Source: Acridotheres tristis
Lineage: Eukaryota > Chordata > Aves > Passeriformes > Sturnidae
DNA length: 64,000 nucleotides
Direction: 5' to 3'
Assembly (NCBI GenBank): GCA_037013685.1
Contig: CM072891.1
Span: 19,258,501-19,322,500 of the forward strand
Positions 10,854 through 23,879 of this stretch are shown here, in pieces (the stretch's first letter is position 1; every line of letters starts with the position of its first letter). The notes under the pieces are model-generated. The model ran no database searches. It was not told the origin of the DNA and worked only from the letters and a program-made list of their open reading frames with translations. The position numbers and the translations under genes are program-made.

Positions 10854-12834
10854 TCAGCAGCTTTTTACCTTGTTTCTTTCCAACAACTTCAAAATTGGTA
10901 TGGTACTAGAGACAGTGCTGAGATACAGCAGTTAGATACTGAGTCAGCTTGAGCATTCTCAAACATCAGGACTGGTCGAGTCGACATCTGTAGCTAAATA
11001 TTTCAAGTATTTGCCAACTGCTTCTGTTCACTGATTATTAGATGTCACCGTATGAAGTGTCACCTTAGTGTTCAGTCATATAAGTATGTGACTGAAGAGG
11101 AAATTAATTTCTCCCTGCAAGGGAGACTTCTAATGAGGTATTTGTCTTGTGTTTAATGCTAATTGCTGTAAACACAAGAGAAATAGGCATCTTCTTAGAC
11201 TTAGTGAAGATCTAAGTTCAGTTTCTGTGGGCTCTATGATCTCAGTAAGTGGTTTGATCTCTCCACGCTACCTCTCCACTCCCAAACGAGGTAACATGAA
11301 TGCACCTGTTGAGTGTCACAGTTCTGCATGCTCAAAGGCAGTGAGCTGTGACCACAGATAGTGCTAAGGACAAAAGGTGCTTTTGGTCAAGGTCTTCAGC
11401 ACTTACTGCAGCGTGTAATATGCATGCTGTATATGCAATGAATTGCTGCTCTAAGTGTGGCTTTAACCAAAGTTCTAATAAACTGTAAAAAAGGCAGAAG
11501 TTTGTAAGAAGACAGATTAGCAGATCTGTATAACACATATGCTCACATACCTGTTTCAAGTCACTTTTTGCTTGGCTTCCCTTCTGCTGCTGTAGCAGCA
11601 TCGTGTAGCACTTCCTGGCACATATTGGTGCCTTCAACACGAAGGTGGTGTCACCTGACTGTAATTATAGAGATTTCCCCTGCAGGAATCCAGCCCTACA
11701 GCTATATTCAGAACAGTAAAAAATGTGTGAATTAAAAATACAACTTTGCTTTTTTTATGTGATAACCAAGTACATAATTTCCTTTCTTTTAGTTTTTGTT
11801 GTTTTGGGGTTTTTTCTGAAATAAAGATAGGGTAGACAGAAACATCATAGGATTATGTGAGCCTTTATAAATCATTCATAAAGACTGCCAATTGTAGAAA
11901 GAACTGCATATGTAGAAAGTGCTGCATATGTGATTTTTCTTCAATCTTGTTCTTTATCCATGGTTTACCAGGAAAAAACCTTATTTTAGTATGACCTGTA
12001 AATAGTGCTATTGAAACAGTTTATCAAAATGAGAGAAAGATTTGTTTTCTCTCTCTGCAGAATTCACCAAACATTTACACGTTGTGTAACAATTTTACGT
12101 TGTATAATACGTTTGCAAGCCCTAATAATTCTCTTGGCCCTAATAATTCTCTACAGAAGCCTCTGAAGTTTTATGTAAGCCATCTTCAGGTTTCATGTGT
12201 ATTATGGACACAGAACAGCAGATGAAGCTAGTTGGGAAGAACTGTTGAAAAATGAGGGTGACAAAGCTGTCTGCTCCACTGCAGAATAATCTTCTGTGAC
12301 TCTTCTCAGAGAGTATTTCTGGAGCCCATTCTTTGTAACCATTTTTCCTTTTTATGTTTGACCTTACTGAACCTTTGTTTTTCTTGTAGCTTTCCCTGTG
12401 ACACCGGGCAATACGAATTAAGGTACCACGAGTCTGGTGTTGCACAGGTGCAATTGTCAATGAATACCAGGTAGAACAGTTCAGATTGCCTTGGAACAAA
12501 TACCTCTGTACAGGCAGTTCACATCTCAGTATTTGTATTATCTGATAACAATAGTACTTAAAGGTCTCTATTTAGATTAGGTTCTAACTGTACCAGGTAT
12601 TTTCTTTGATTAAACCATTTTTATGTGTATGTAAACTGTTCTGACTGATGTTGACCCAGAGTAAGAGATTTCTACCCTTAGCCTTCACTACAACTCCTTT
12701 TTGCCCCGTCCACTTTGTTCTTTCAACATTTACCTTATCATTCCCTCCTTCAGTTCTGTAAAATGTTTCTAGTTTAACACAAAGAAATAAACAAATGCTC
12801 TCGAGTATGAAAATAAACACACCATTTAATATTA

Positions 12835-12965
12835 CTGCCTCATTATTCAGTTGGGGAACCAAGATATGGGGAGATTAAGTGACTTGCCAGAGGAAAAGGA
12901 AGAAAGATGCAGGAAGAAAATTTAGCTCCTCTGAGTCACAGTTCAGCATCTTAAATTTTTTTGTT
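12835..12965 (-). mobile_element. MIR-like SINE relic
   Basis: The string TTGGGGAACCAAGATATGGG followed by GAGATTAAGTGACTTGCC resembles the reverse complement of the MIR core (fraction with GAGGTTAAGTAACTTGCC). The copy is short and very diverged. Confidence 0.45.
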
Positions 12966-13969
12966 CTGACTTCATCTTACCTCTGAGTGTTGCCCAATCT
13001 CTTTATGCTCAAACTTCCCTCATCTAAACCATATCTCTTCTGATTTCAAAGGGTGGTTTGTCACACAGGACAGGCACAGAGAGATTAAGGGGTTGTTCTA
13101 GGCTTTTCATCTCCAGAATTTTTCTCCACTGCCACTGCTACAAGCTACAGTGAAAATGATGTGCTGGAATCACAATTTTCCCTTCACCATCTCAGAACTT
13201 TTTAAACCTCTATCATATTTGTTCTGTGAACTGTTTGTTTGCTAGCTTCTGCCTGGCAAGCATTATCTACCTGCTTTGTGCATAAATGTCAGGGATAACT
13301 CAAAGGTTCAGCATGATTATCAGTTGGCCACCTTCCATGTTGGTGTTCAGGATTTAACTTTTCATCCACAAAACTTACATTTATTTATTTACTTGCATTT
13401 TTAAAGTTCCATTGGCTATTGTCTTTAGATGCTCAAACAAAAACTTTTAGCTAAATGTAAATATGCACTGCCTGAATTAATGCCCACTAATGAAAGCCCT
13501 TCTTGACCAGCCTAAAGTAACACATCCTCTTTAAATTCCTCCATGCTCTTTCTAAGAGTCTGGAGAAAATACATACTCTGCAATCTGCATTGTGATCTGT
13601 AAGTGAAAAAATTTAGAAGCTGACAATCTAGTAGGAAAGTGGATTCCAGAATTCTGGATGAAGCACTGTACATTGCCCACTTTCAGTCAGATTAGCACAA
13701 ACTGCATTTCTTTTGCTTCTTTTGCCTGAAGCAGTGAGTTCTCTGCTGGGTTTTTACTACATGCAGCTATCTACTGTAAAATACATGAACACTTAACAAT
13801 CTGGAAAAAAACCCCAAACCTATACTCAGAACCTAAAGTTAACTTCATTTCCAAGAACACCCCACATGAATTCATGTATTAATGCACAGAAGGGGTGGCA
13901 TCATTTCATGGTGGTAGGCAGCTGAGCAGCACACAGCTGCTTGTTCACTTCTGCCCCAGTAAGGGTAAA

Positions 13970-14425
13970 ATCAGAAGGGAAAAAGTGGGAAAACTTGCTT
14001 ATTGAGATGAAGGAAATTTAATTTTTTTTGAGGGGGAGGGAACCCACAGCAAACAAAATCCAAGTAAAAAAAGTGATCCAGAAGAAAATACTTGCTCACC
14101 ACCGACTGATGCCCAGCCCTGAGAAATGGAAGCTCATGCCAGGCTCCATCCCTCACTCCCAGTTTTATTGCTGAGCATGGCCTCATGAGGTGTGAGACAC
14201 CCTTGGGTAAGTTGGGGTCAGCTGTCCTGGCTGTGTCCCCCTCAATTTCTTGTGCACCCCCAGACTAGTCACTGGTGAGGAAGTGTGAGAAGCAGAAAAG
14301 GCCTTGACACTGTGTAAGCACTGCTGGGTGATAATGAAAACATCCCTGTTTTAATTGAAAATCTAAAAATATAACATCACACAAGCTATTGTGAAGAAAT
14401 TGAACTCTATCAGTCACAACCTCTG
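13970..14425 (+). mobile_element. ERV long terminal repeat remnant
   Basis: The core GTTGGGGTCAGCTGTCCTGG, the phrase TTCTTGTGCACCCCCAGAC, the phrase GAGAAGCAGAAAAGGCCTTG and the end GAACTCTATCAGTCACAACC follow the order of a widespread avian ERV LTR. The 30 kb LTR shares the same skeleton in the same orientation. The 5' part (CCACCGACTGATGCCCAGCC) belongs to a related subfamily. There is no adjoining internal retroviral coding region, so it is a solo or fragmentary LTR. Confidence 0.65.
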
Positions 14426-14762
14426 CAAGGGAAAATTACTAAATGGATGTGGATAGCTCTGCAGGGGCTTTATTCCTAAAATGGTAATATAGTCCGTTTT
14501 TAAAGCTGAAGTATGGATAAGCTTTTGCACCAGTGTGTCAAATATGTTGCCACTAAAGGTAGTGGAATGTTGTTACTGATAAAATAGTAACAGAGAAGTC
14601 CAAAGCAAACTGTTGCTATCAGCAAAAGCTTTGAGATATTCCAAATGTAATAGAAGACATGTGCCTTAAGCAAAGAGGCAGAGTCTGCAGAAGCTTGGTT
14701 TGAGCAGGCTTATGCAATAAGGGGGCAAATGCCCAAGATCTGCTCTTATCAGTACTGGCACA

Positions 14763-15345
14763 AGTGCATCTTTCTCAGCTAATTCTTTTAGTTGCACTGC
14801 AAGTTTCACTTGCAGAATCCAATTCCTCTGAACTTCCCATAGCTTGTAAAGTTCTTCTTACATGTTCCTTAACTGGTGAGCTCTGAGTTTTTCTTGCGCA
14901 TAGTTTTTCCTTCAATCCTATGTGATTTGCAAGCATTCCAAATGTCTCTAATTTTCAAACTTATGTTTTGCTTCTAATATATCCATCTTTTGCTACATTT
15001 TATTATCTTAGTATGGAAAAATACGGCAGGACATTTCCATGATCTCTTCCTTAGGCCGTTTGTTGATTTAATCCGAATTTTTACTCTGCAGTTCTAATTG
15101 TTTGATTTGTTGTCTTTGTTTTTCAGTGTGTCCCTGGCATCATCCACTTCTCTGTGTAGGTCTTCTGCTGCTTCTCAAACAGTTTGCACTGTCCTGCAGT
15201 CGCTTGAACTCATCCTTCAAATCTTCACTTTCTTTCAGTAAATTCCAATTCCAATATCCAGCTCTGCTACTGTTTCTCTGAGGTGCCATCTTTTATTTTG
15301 CAAGTTTTCATTTTTGAAAGACAATTTATTAACCAGAGAAGTTTT
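14763..15345 (-). pseudogene. Decayed coiled-coil protein sequence, probably a retrocopy
   Basis: On the minus strand, going from 15345 to 14763, several clearly protein-like segments occur in order but in shifting frames with stops between them: SLVNKLSFKNENLQNK (about 15345-15293), LKESEDLKDEFKRLQDSAN (15238-15182), EAAEDLHREVDDARDTLKNK (about 15174-15116), KQIKQLELQSKN, EEIMEMSCRI (about 15044-15015), QKMDILEAKHKFEN (14990-14949), and a 32-codon open run starting EELYKLWEVQRNW and ending KLAVQLKELAEKDAL (14854-14763). Charged, heptad-like composition indicates a long coiled coil. Absence of obvious introns over about 500 bp suggests a processed copy. More coding-like sequence may extend to 15561, and a possible second piece (FMLEQQKMEE, about 17010-16980) lies upstream. 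I cannot name the parent gene. Confidence 0.55.
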
Positions 15346-18300
15346 TATGTTAGGGGAAGAAAATATGGTCAAGGTGGCAGGACACTGCTGTGCTCTGACA
15401 GCCTCCAGGCTGTCCAAGTGTGACATAGTATGGATGTCACCATTCCACGGTTCCAAACCGCCTGCTCCTACTGGGTGACCCTTGCTTGCAAAATGTTGAG
15501 GAAAAAAATTATCAGAAGGTGTTTTAAGAAAATCAAGAGCTACAGGGTAAAATGACTTCATTAGAAATCAGTTGAGAGTAAAACAGTGCACAGAAGTATA
15601 GCATTTTTCAAAGCAGGAAAGCATTTAACAGAGTGATGAAAGGCACCAGGTAGGACTGATGCTTTTGGTATGTTTACTGAATGAATATTTGGAGAGCTGT
15701 TATGAGCACTGAAGTGACCCCATTTTTAGATGACATAGCATTCTGCATGTTAGAGCAATTCCAGCTGAATTGTACATGAGATTCTTAGATAACAGTAGCC
15801 ATTTAGGAGACAAACATGAAAATCATGGTGCCTAGATCGATAAAACTGCAATCCCCATAACATTAGCAGCAGAAAGGAGAATTCATACTGCATTAAAAAA
15901 AATGGTAGAGTGAACAAAGACCTAGTGGGGCGTCCTTGCAGCAGAGCTCCCCTAGTCCTCTCTCTTTGGCTCACCCATCCATCTCCTGTTCCTATCCATG
16001 GCAATTCTTGTTCTTGGATTTTCTCCAGCCTGAGCCTGTTGTGTACCCTCGGTTGGCAGTATATTTTTCTCATGCCTCTGCTGTGGGTATTTTCAAGGTA
16101 AGAAGCAGCCTAGAAACCTACCATGGTGACTTTCATGGCTCTGTGTTAAATACTGACCTCTTTTGAAAGTGATACATTTTGTGCACTGTTTAACTCTCAG
16201 CTCATTTCTAATGAAGTAATGTAACCCTAAAGTGTATAATAGCTCTATACAGCACTGTCATTGTGCTGGGGGTGCACTGTCATATTCTCACACTAGTCCT
16301 ATCGTCACATACTACAATACCAAGACAAGCAAAGCAGGCTGTGTAGGGCTGTCTGCACTATTCTCCAGTGGAGATCTGTGGCACCTTTAGAGCATCCATG
16401 TGTTGGAATAATTAATGAAGTTTCCAAGTCCGGATCATCAATCTTCAAAGTTTCTTCAGTGTACCTGTCAGCAATTCTTTTGTTTTGCTAATGAGTGTCC
16501 TTTCTTGGGCAGAGCCCACAGCTTCCATTAGACTGGCATAGTCCCACACAAAATCCTCACTCTGGAGTGTCCTGGCTCTCCCAGCACTCAAATTCCCGCT
16601 TCAGTTTGGTGTGGCTTGTAACAGGCTGAGCACATCCCACACCAAATGTCTCACTCCCCATTCTCAATGTCTGGAGTACATACCTTGTCCATAGAAGCAA
16701 AGGCAGACATTCATTAAATGGAGCCTGGGTAGTGGAGGAGGATTTTATTCAGTTGCAGTATATACCTTTTTGTCTGAATGAATTTAGGTGAGCTGTATTA
16801 ATACCAAGCTTTTTTTTTTTTCTCCTCTCTCTTTTCTTCCGCTTTTTGGCAGTGTGTCTCCCCATCGCTTGAAACCAATTAGCAGGTGTATGGCACTGCA
16901 GAACCAGCAACTTTCCAAAGCATCTTCCCTGTCTCTGCTGATTCTCCTTCGCTACTCTTACATAATCCTCTCCTTCTGGATGAGTTATTCTTCCATTTTC
17001 TGCTGTTCTAGCATGAAATTACAAAACTCCATACTGCAAATTAGATTTCAGTAGGGATATCAGGTGTATCAAGAACGGCAATTCCAAATGGCCTCAAAAA
17101 ATGTCCTTTTAAATGTCTCTTAAATGGAAGTATCCACTAATATTGTAGGAAAAACAGGGAGAAAAGGCAAGAGGAGCAAGAAAGGTTGTGATATATTTTG
17201 CATTGCAAAGCTGGAGCTTGTTAGCATAATTTTCAGTGTGCAAAGTCCTTATTTTTTCAATAAGACTGGGACATGCTGCAGCTCTGCACGTGGAGTGACT
17301 CACCTCTATTAAAATATCTCTGAAGAATGTCCCTTTAAACCACACTTCTCTAAGAAGCAAAAAGTGTGGGGGAAGAAGGAAGGAGATTCATAAATGTGGC
17401 ATGAATTTCTAGAGAAGGGAAACCTTGTTAGGAGACGTGAGATTACGTTCCAGCTTTTAACCCATCTGGACTTTGTTCATCATAGCTCACCTTCACTGCA
17501 GCAGCACTCCACCAGCTGCACAAAGCCCAAGAGAGACTAAGGAGTGTGATAATCACTGGAAAACCCTGCTGGGGACTCCTCTGTGGCCTCAGGCTGCCTC
17601 TTGAGGACTCCATGTGGCCCTTTCAGAAGTGCAGCCTCCCTGCCTGTGAAGCTGTATATTAATGCAGGAGAGAAAGACAAACTCCTGTAGACAATAGTGG
17701 GGGAATATTACAATTCGAGGAGGAAAAGTCCAGCCTTCAAAATCAAAAGAAGTTGCTTATTGGACCACTGTAGTTTGTCATAAAACTGGAGAAGAAACAT
17801 TTACATTCGACATAATTTAATCTATTGGTATTACTAGAAAATAAGTCAAAAATTCTGATTTTGTATTTGAAAAGAAGTTGGAAAGCTGGAGAATTATACC
17901 ACAGCTAAACTGGACCTGTTGTATTTAAGGAAGTATTCAGGAGGTTTGGAGAGGGGATAAGTAAAAGGCAGCAAAGAAAGATGCCATGTTGAATAACATA
18001 GAAATACTCTATATAACAGCAGAAGTCAGAAAGTTATCATGTATTTTAAACTCATTCCTTATTCAACAGAATGATTGTTTATATCAAAAGGAAGTTGTCA
18101 AAGGAAGGAAATGAAAATTTGGCCCTAACTTGATTTCATGCTCCCCTTGCTTTGGTCTGATAAGCACCAAATGAACTTTGTGCTAATCAAGAGGTTACAA
18201 AATATTATAGAGATAGATGATTTCTGATGATTACAGTAAAAAAAAGTATTTGTCTGCACATTTAGACAACACAGCAGTACATTTCTCCTAAAATAATTAG

Positions 18301-20340
18301 TTTGACAGTATTTAATAAGACTTTTCATGCACAAAAGTGGAAAGCCTTGAGAAGCCTTTTTTTTTCTTCTCTCTTCAGACCCCTGTCTCCCCTATCCCCC
18401 TCTTCAGTGCTTCTCCACTTCCATTCACAAAACAGTGGGAGTGAGAATCAAACAGAAAATCATCTTGTTCTGCTTTCCCTTTTATCATATTCCATACTTG
18501 ATCCAAGAAATCAGGAAGCAGTTAAAAGCTTCTGATTCAACTGCCCACCCTGTTCAAATTCTTCCTCTCATTTTGTTTGCCTGAAACTTTGCTTTTTTAA
18601 AAGCTTGCCATTGTGCTTGAATGTGTGTGTGTACTTACATTTCTGCACCCTTGTTCTTTCAGTCAAGTGATATTACAAAATGTCTTTTCATTTCTAACAG
18701 GGTTCAATTATTTCTGCAATAAACATGTCCTTCAACAAAATTCTCAACCTTAATGCTTCTCAAATGTCTCTAACGATTTCTAATTTACTGACATTTTCCC
18801 CAAGCCCCTCATCAATTTAACTATTCAAATTGCTAACACTGTTAATAATTCCTCAGTATCCAGCAGACCCACTGCAGACCTTGAAATCCCTCTGCTGCTT
18901 CTGCAGACAAGAACACATCTGGATGTGCATCCCTACCATGCCAGATCAGAGTATTTATTAGCCTGGTAGCAGAGTCTCATCACCATGCAATATAATGATT
19001 AACAGCTTCATTCTCACCATTGCTATCCAGAAGGGCCTCTCACGGGGTCATTTCCTGCCCTTGCTTCTGTCTTCCAGTGGGGTAATTTCACTTCAGTGCA
19101 TGTGGAACCAGAAGCACGAGGGTTTGTACTGCTAAGGGTTTGTGGGGAAGATTTTTGAGAAACATTTGGAGCTGTATGCCAAATTGCAAATTTTTCTTTG
19201 AAAAAGTCCAGATGTCTGTACTTAGGGAAAGATTTGAAGGGGAAGCAGATGCAGGCTGACCTGTCTTCAGACAAAAAGCCAAATTTTCAGAATAGCCAAA
19301 CATATGCTGTACTGAGACATTTGGGCTGAAGATACTGAAATAAGCTATGTATGACCCTTCTACACACCAGCTGAACTGCTCTTACCCTGTGCTATATAAA
19401 AAGCATTTGGAAGTGGCTCATCTGTAGGAGGCAGTTCAGACCTTGGAGTGTTTTGAATTCCAACTTTCTAGACAAAGCTCCCATGCAGTGGCAGCTTGTT
19501 AAGTGGCTCACCTCAACATTTCTTGGAAAGAAATGCTCCTATCTGTGCTGGTACACATGCAGCTGGCCAAGTCACATGTGACAGTCCCCTAAAAGAGACC
19601 TTCCTGCTTGCACATGCAGAACAAAGAGATGAACTGCCTCTGCTGACACTGCCACAGTCAATGAAGATAAGCAGTTTTGGACAGGAGGCGGATGGGCTGC
19701 AGCAGATAGCCAGCAGAGTGGCTGTAAAGCAACAGTGCTTCAAGGGGGAATCCCTTCAGAAGAGCAGCCCAGTAATTAGAGCATGGTAATTAGGGCATAA
19801 ATCTTTACCTGGTAGAGATTTCTAGTGCCAATGTTTTTAACCACAAATTTCTTGGTAACCAAGCTACTTAAACCTTCTGGGTCTTGGTTTTCTTGTTTGT
19901 GAATTTATGGTTGACATAACCATCCCTGGGCGATGTAATTAGCTTGTGTTTACAAAATGTGATACTGTGAGGGATGTTACTGGCTGCATGCAGGGAGTGA
20001 TTTTTCCATGGGATAGCGTGTGTGTGTTTTTCAGCCTGTCTTGACAATAGTGTGCTCCTTGACACTGGGGTATTAAAGATTTCTGAGCAGCTTGAGTGAT
20101 GGTCTCAATGCCTTTGGAATAGTGGATAACTGTGAAAAGTTGTCCACTGAAAATAGTCTGCCTCTCTGAATAGTATTTGCTTCTTGAAAAACAATTTTGC
20201 TTCCATGAAAAACAAGGTTAGAAAATAATCTAGGAAAATAATGGCAGAATGAAATGTCAGTTCTCCACTCAAGTAGCATCTTGAGGAAAATAAAAAATAT
20301 TATTTTGTAGCTCTCATGACTTCCCATGAGGACTGCAAAG
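15346..20340. other. Intergenic, no gene recognised
   Basis: Mostly AT-rich single-copy-looking DNA. The part from 16800 to 17060 may contain a further coding-like remnant on the minus strand (LDTPDIPTEI, FMLEQQKMEE, ISRDREDAL, with stops and frameshifts). Otherwise only short chance frames are present. Confidence 0.45.
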
Positions 20341-20344
20341 TTTG

Positions 20345-20585
20345 TAGAATCATAGAATCAGAGAATCATAGAATATGCTGAGTTGGAAGGGCTCCATCAG
20401 GGTCATCGAGTCCAACTCCTGGCCCTGCTCAGGACACCCCAAGAGTTAAACCACATGCCTGAGAGCATTGTCCAAACTGTTCTTGAACTCTGTCAGGCTG
20501 GTGCTGTGACCACTGCCCTGGGGAGCCTGTTCCAGTGCCTAAAGAGCCTCTGGGTGAAAAACAATATAAGGAAGCAGTCAATGTA
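20345..20585 (-). mobile_element. CR1 3' end fragment
   Basis: Starts with the CR1 3' terminal repeats in reverse complement (TAGAATCATAGAATCAGAG) and continues with GAGTTGGAAGGGCTCCATC, GAGTCCAACTCCTGGCC and GGGAGCCTGTTCCAGTGCC. About 240 bp, 5'-truncated, on the minus strand. Confidence 0.9.
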
Positions 20586-20772
20586 AGAGATGAACATACA
20601 TTAGAAAACATAAGAACAGGGTTTAAAGCTCTTGATGTTGCCACTGCATTAGCATAAAATCTTTATTTGTAACCCTTACTCTGTGAATAGAAAGGAGAAA
20701 ATAAAAAGTCACATTCCCTGCAACTCCATGTTGACCACAAACAAAGTGTTTCTGAAAGACATGAAGGAATGA

Positions 20773-22735
20773 AACCATAGAATCATTTGGGTTGGAAAAG
20801 ACACTTAAAATCATCAAGTTCACATGTAATCCTAACACTGCCAAGTTCACCACTAAACCATGTCCCTACACCCCACATGTCCACATCTTTTACATACCCC
20901 CAGGGATGGTGACTCCACCACTTTGCTGGGCAGCCTGTTCCAATGCCTGATCACCCTTCCAGTGAAGAAATTTTTCCTGACGTCCAATCTGAACCTTCCC
21001 TGGCACAATCTGAGCACAGTTTCTCTTGTTAGGATATTAGCTACTAGTTGCTTCCTATCACTTGGGACCAACCTCACTGCAGTCCCCTTTCAGGCAGTTG
21101 TAGAGAGGGATAAGGTCCTCCCTGTATCTTCTTTTCTCCAGTTTAAACAGCCTCAGCTCCTTCACCCTCTTCTCACAGGACTTGTGCTCCAGACCCGGTT
21201 TCCTTGTGCTCCATTGTCCCTCTCCAGATATGCTCCAGCACCTCAATGACTTTCTTGAAGTGAGGAGCCCGGCATTGGACACAGGTCCTGAGGTGCCACC
21301 TCAGCAGTGCCCAGTACAGGGGGACAATCACTGACCTTCCCTGGCACCAAGGTTAGGCTGACATGTCGCCGGTGCTGGGGGGCCTCTGTGAGCCCCCAAA
21401 CTGCCTAAGCAGTCCTTGGTGACACGGCACATTTGTAAGCCTTGCCCAGATAGAATTTTGCTTGCAAAGTGCCTTCTGAGCCAGCAGAGATAGAGATAAG
21501 CAGACAGGGAAGTTCCATGAAGTTTATTCTATGAAGGGATCCAGTCTAGCATATCCAAAAGGGTGGGGTTTCTAAGGGTTTTTGTATATGTTTCTGGGGT
21601 TTTACATTTTGCACCAATTATCAAGGGAATTCTAAAACTAACCAATCTACAAAGGACCTTAGTTGAGAAACTAACCAATAATACAAAAGGAAAATGAACC
21701 ACTAATATTACAGAAAGATAACACAGGGTTCTACAAGAGGGGGCAAAATAATTCTTGGTATTCGTCACTCTAAGCAAGCAATTTCTTATCTTTAAGGTAT
21801 TGTCTTCCATGGGGCTCCTTCCAGGGGCTTGGAGAGGGTTTCTGCTTCAGATGACAGGCCTGTAACTCTGTGGATCCTTCTTCTGGCCCCTTTTGTAGAT
21901 GGGCATCACATTTCACTTCAGTCAACTGGGACCTCCCCAGTTAGCCAGGACAGCTGACAAATGGTTGAAAGTGGATTGGTGAATACTTCCACCAGCTCCC
22001 TCAGTACAACAGATTTGTGTGTGTCTAAGTGGTGGAGCAAGTCACTGACCGTTTCCACTTGGATTATAGGGTCTTCATTCTGTTCCTCATCTTTCAGCTC
22101 AGGGGGTTAGATACTCCAAGAACAACAGGTCTTATTATTAAAAACTGAGGCAAAGGTGGCATTAGGTACTTAGGCCTTTTCCTTATCCTTTTTCAATGTG
22201 TTTCTCTCGGATTCAATAAAGGATGGAGATTTTTCTTAGCCACTTTTTTGTTGTTAATGTATTTACAGAAACATTTATGTTGTCATTTACAGCACTTGTC
22301 AAATTATGTTCTAGTTGAGCTCTGGGCCTTCTAATTATTTCCCTATATAACCCCACAATATCCTTGTAGTCCTCCTGAGTTGGCCACCCCTTCTTACAAA
22401 GTTGATACACCTTTTTCTTCCAGTGTTCCAGTCCAGCTCATCTTGAAGCACATGAAGACAGCCTGCTCCTGTGTCTTTAGAATTTTCTTCTTGAGGAATG
22501 TTCAGTCTTCCTCACTTCTTTGCCCTCCAGCCTCCCAAGGGACTCTCTCAAATAGGCTCCTAAACAGGCCAAAGTCTGCCCCCCAGAAGTCCACAGCTGC
22601 AGTTCTGCTGACCCTGCTCCTTACTTCTCTGACAATCACAAACTCCCTCATTTTGTGATGACTATGCCCAAGACAGCCTCAAACAATCACACCACCCACC
22701 AGCCCTTCTCTGTTCACAAACTGCATGGGGCACTA
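20773..22735 (-). mobile_element. CR1 LINE with internal deletion, split by an LTR insertion
   Basis: A second CR1 begins with ACCATAGAATCATTTGGGTT (reverse-complement 3' end). Minus-strand reading gives the ORF2 end ([41 protein letters not shown]), and further right the linker before the RT domain (TQEDYKDIVGLYREIIRR, RAQLEHNLTSA) and the RT start (TGEVPVD). The RT core that should lie between these is missing: the sequence jumps near 21328-21334 from the 'VPGK' region straight to the C-terminal part. A 486-488 bp element interrupts it at 21364. Frames are broken; it is dead. Confidence 0.88.
21364..21851 (-). mobile_element. Solo ERV LTR inserted into CR1
   Basis: The CR1 consensus as I recall it reads ...GGCTGACAGGCCTGTAAC...; here about 488 bp interrupt it. 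The flanks carry TGACA at 21359-21363 and again at 21852-21856, a likely target-site duplication. The insert starts TGTCGCC and, at 21849, has TTCA, so TG...CA termini are possible with an imperfect 7-bp duplication (GCTGACA/GATGACA). On the minus strand there is a TATA-like CATATACAAAAA (about 21579-21590), then AATAAA (21523-21528), then about 160 bp to the end, the layout of U3-R-U5. No internal retroviral sequence is present. Confidence 0.68.
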
Positions 22736-22880
22736 TAGCATGTAAGCTACTCCATGAAAGGGGCAGAGCAGCTTACTTCTCTAAGAAATAAAAGGGAGAT
22801 TGTCTGGTGCTCAGATGCATCAAGGCATTTAGGTGATTGAGGGGGCTGCCCAAATGAATCTTAGTGTATGTATGTGTATC

Positions 22881-22934
22881 TATAGATAGATAGGTAGACA
22901 GCTCGATGGATAGATAGATAGATAGGTAGATAGG

Positions 22935-22980
<46 letters not shown>

Positions 22981-22981
22981 T
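22881..22981 (+). repeat. GATA tetranucleotide microsatellite
   Basis: About 100 bp of TAGA/GATA units, imperfect on the left (GGTAGACAG, CGATGG interruptions) and pure for the last roughly 45 bp. The interruptions suggest an old array with a younger, length-variable right end. Confidence 0.97.
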
Positions 22982-23879
22982 TTAGATCTACATGCATAAC
23001 TGGAGAAGGTGGCTTTTTTAGAATTAGGAAGAGAAGGAAAGAGGAGATCTTATGACTACCTGCAACCCTATTCTGAAACCAGGGGACAAACTACCCTGTC
23101 AAATGGTAGTAAAAGGAAATGAAGACATTACATTACTGACTCCCAGGCACTCAAGGTGTATTGGAAAGAATATTGGACCTCTGCTTTCCTTTTTCTGCTA
23201 AGCTATTCCTTGCAAATGCAGGAAAAGTACTCATTAATCTTCCTCTGTTTGATTTCTGTATTTCTGAAGAATTTTAAATAGACAAGTGGGGCCAGTTCAC
23301 TTTCCCTTGCAAGGTATTTTCTCAATTGCTTTTTACGTTCGAGACCTTGTGCACTCAAGCTCTTTGCAATGTCTGCTTTAGAGCTCAAATCCTGACTCAG
23401 GGGCCCACATCTTAAAGCACAGAACTCAATACTATGACTGGAAGCAGGAATTACCTATGACTTTTTAATTCTGTCTCTTGTCTATCCATGAAGCAGCTTA
23501 GTTTCTTGTTCTCATTTTCTTCATATTCCTTAAAATAACCTTGTTTTTTCTGCCTGATCAACTTTAAAGTTGTTAGTAAGTTGTAAAGAACAACTTTACA
23601 AAGTAGACTCTGCCTTGATATTAATTATTAGAAGGGTCCTCGTGATGATTAAGCATCCTGAGCTCTAAGCATGCTATCAGCATGTACCAGAAAAATAACT
23701 AAAAAATACAGTATAAGATTCTGTAGAATCTCTCTCCCTTAGAAACCACTTTGATGGTGTGAAACATTCTTGTGCGAACTTCAATGGAAAGAGAAAGAGA
23801 GCACCAGTTCCATTGCATATGACAGAAGTGACAACGGCGACTTGAAATTTAACAAGCCCAGTCTATGCAGGAAAATGAA

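Larger units (their letters stand above)
9181..13950. other. Intergenic, mostly unannotated
   Basis: This AT-rich stretch holds one protein-like frame (10473-10853, listed separately), a MIR-like relic near 12.9 kb and two tiny tandem duplications (about 11896-11933 and 12119-12152). Nothing else was recognised. Confidence 0.55.

Noticed and set aside
16861..16960. C-x2-C plus HLLIG pattern suggesting a CWF19-like relic
   Set aside because: Only a few residues fit (CWFC then HLLIG) and the spacing and flanks do not; at best it belongs to the unidentified coding-like remnant.
22773..22997. Minus-strand 74-codon frame with repeated Tyr-Leu-Ser-Ile
   Set aside because: It is the translation of the GATA microsatellite.
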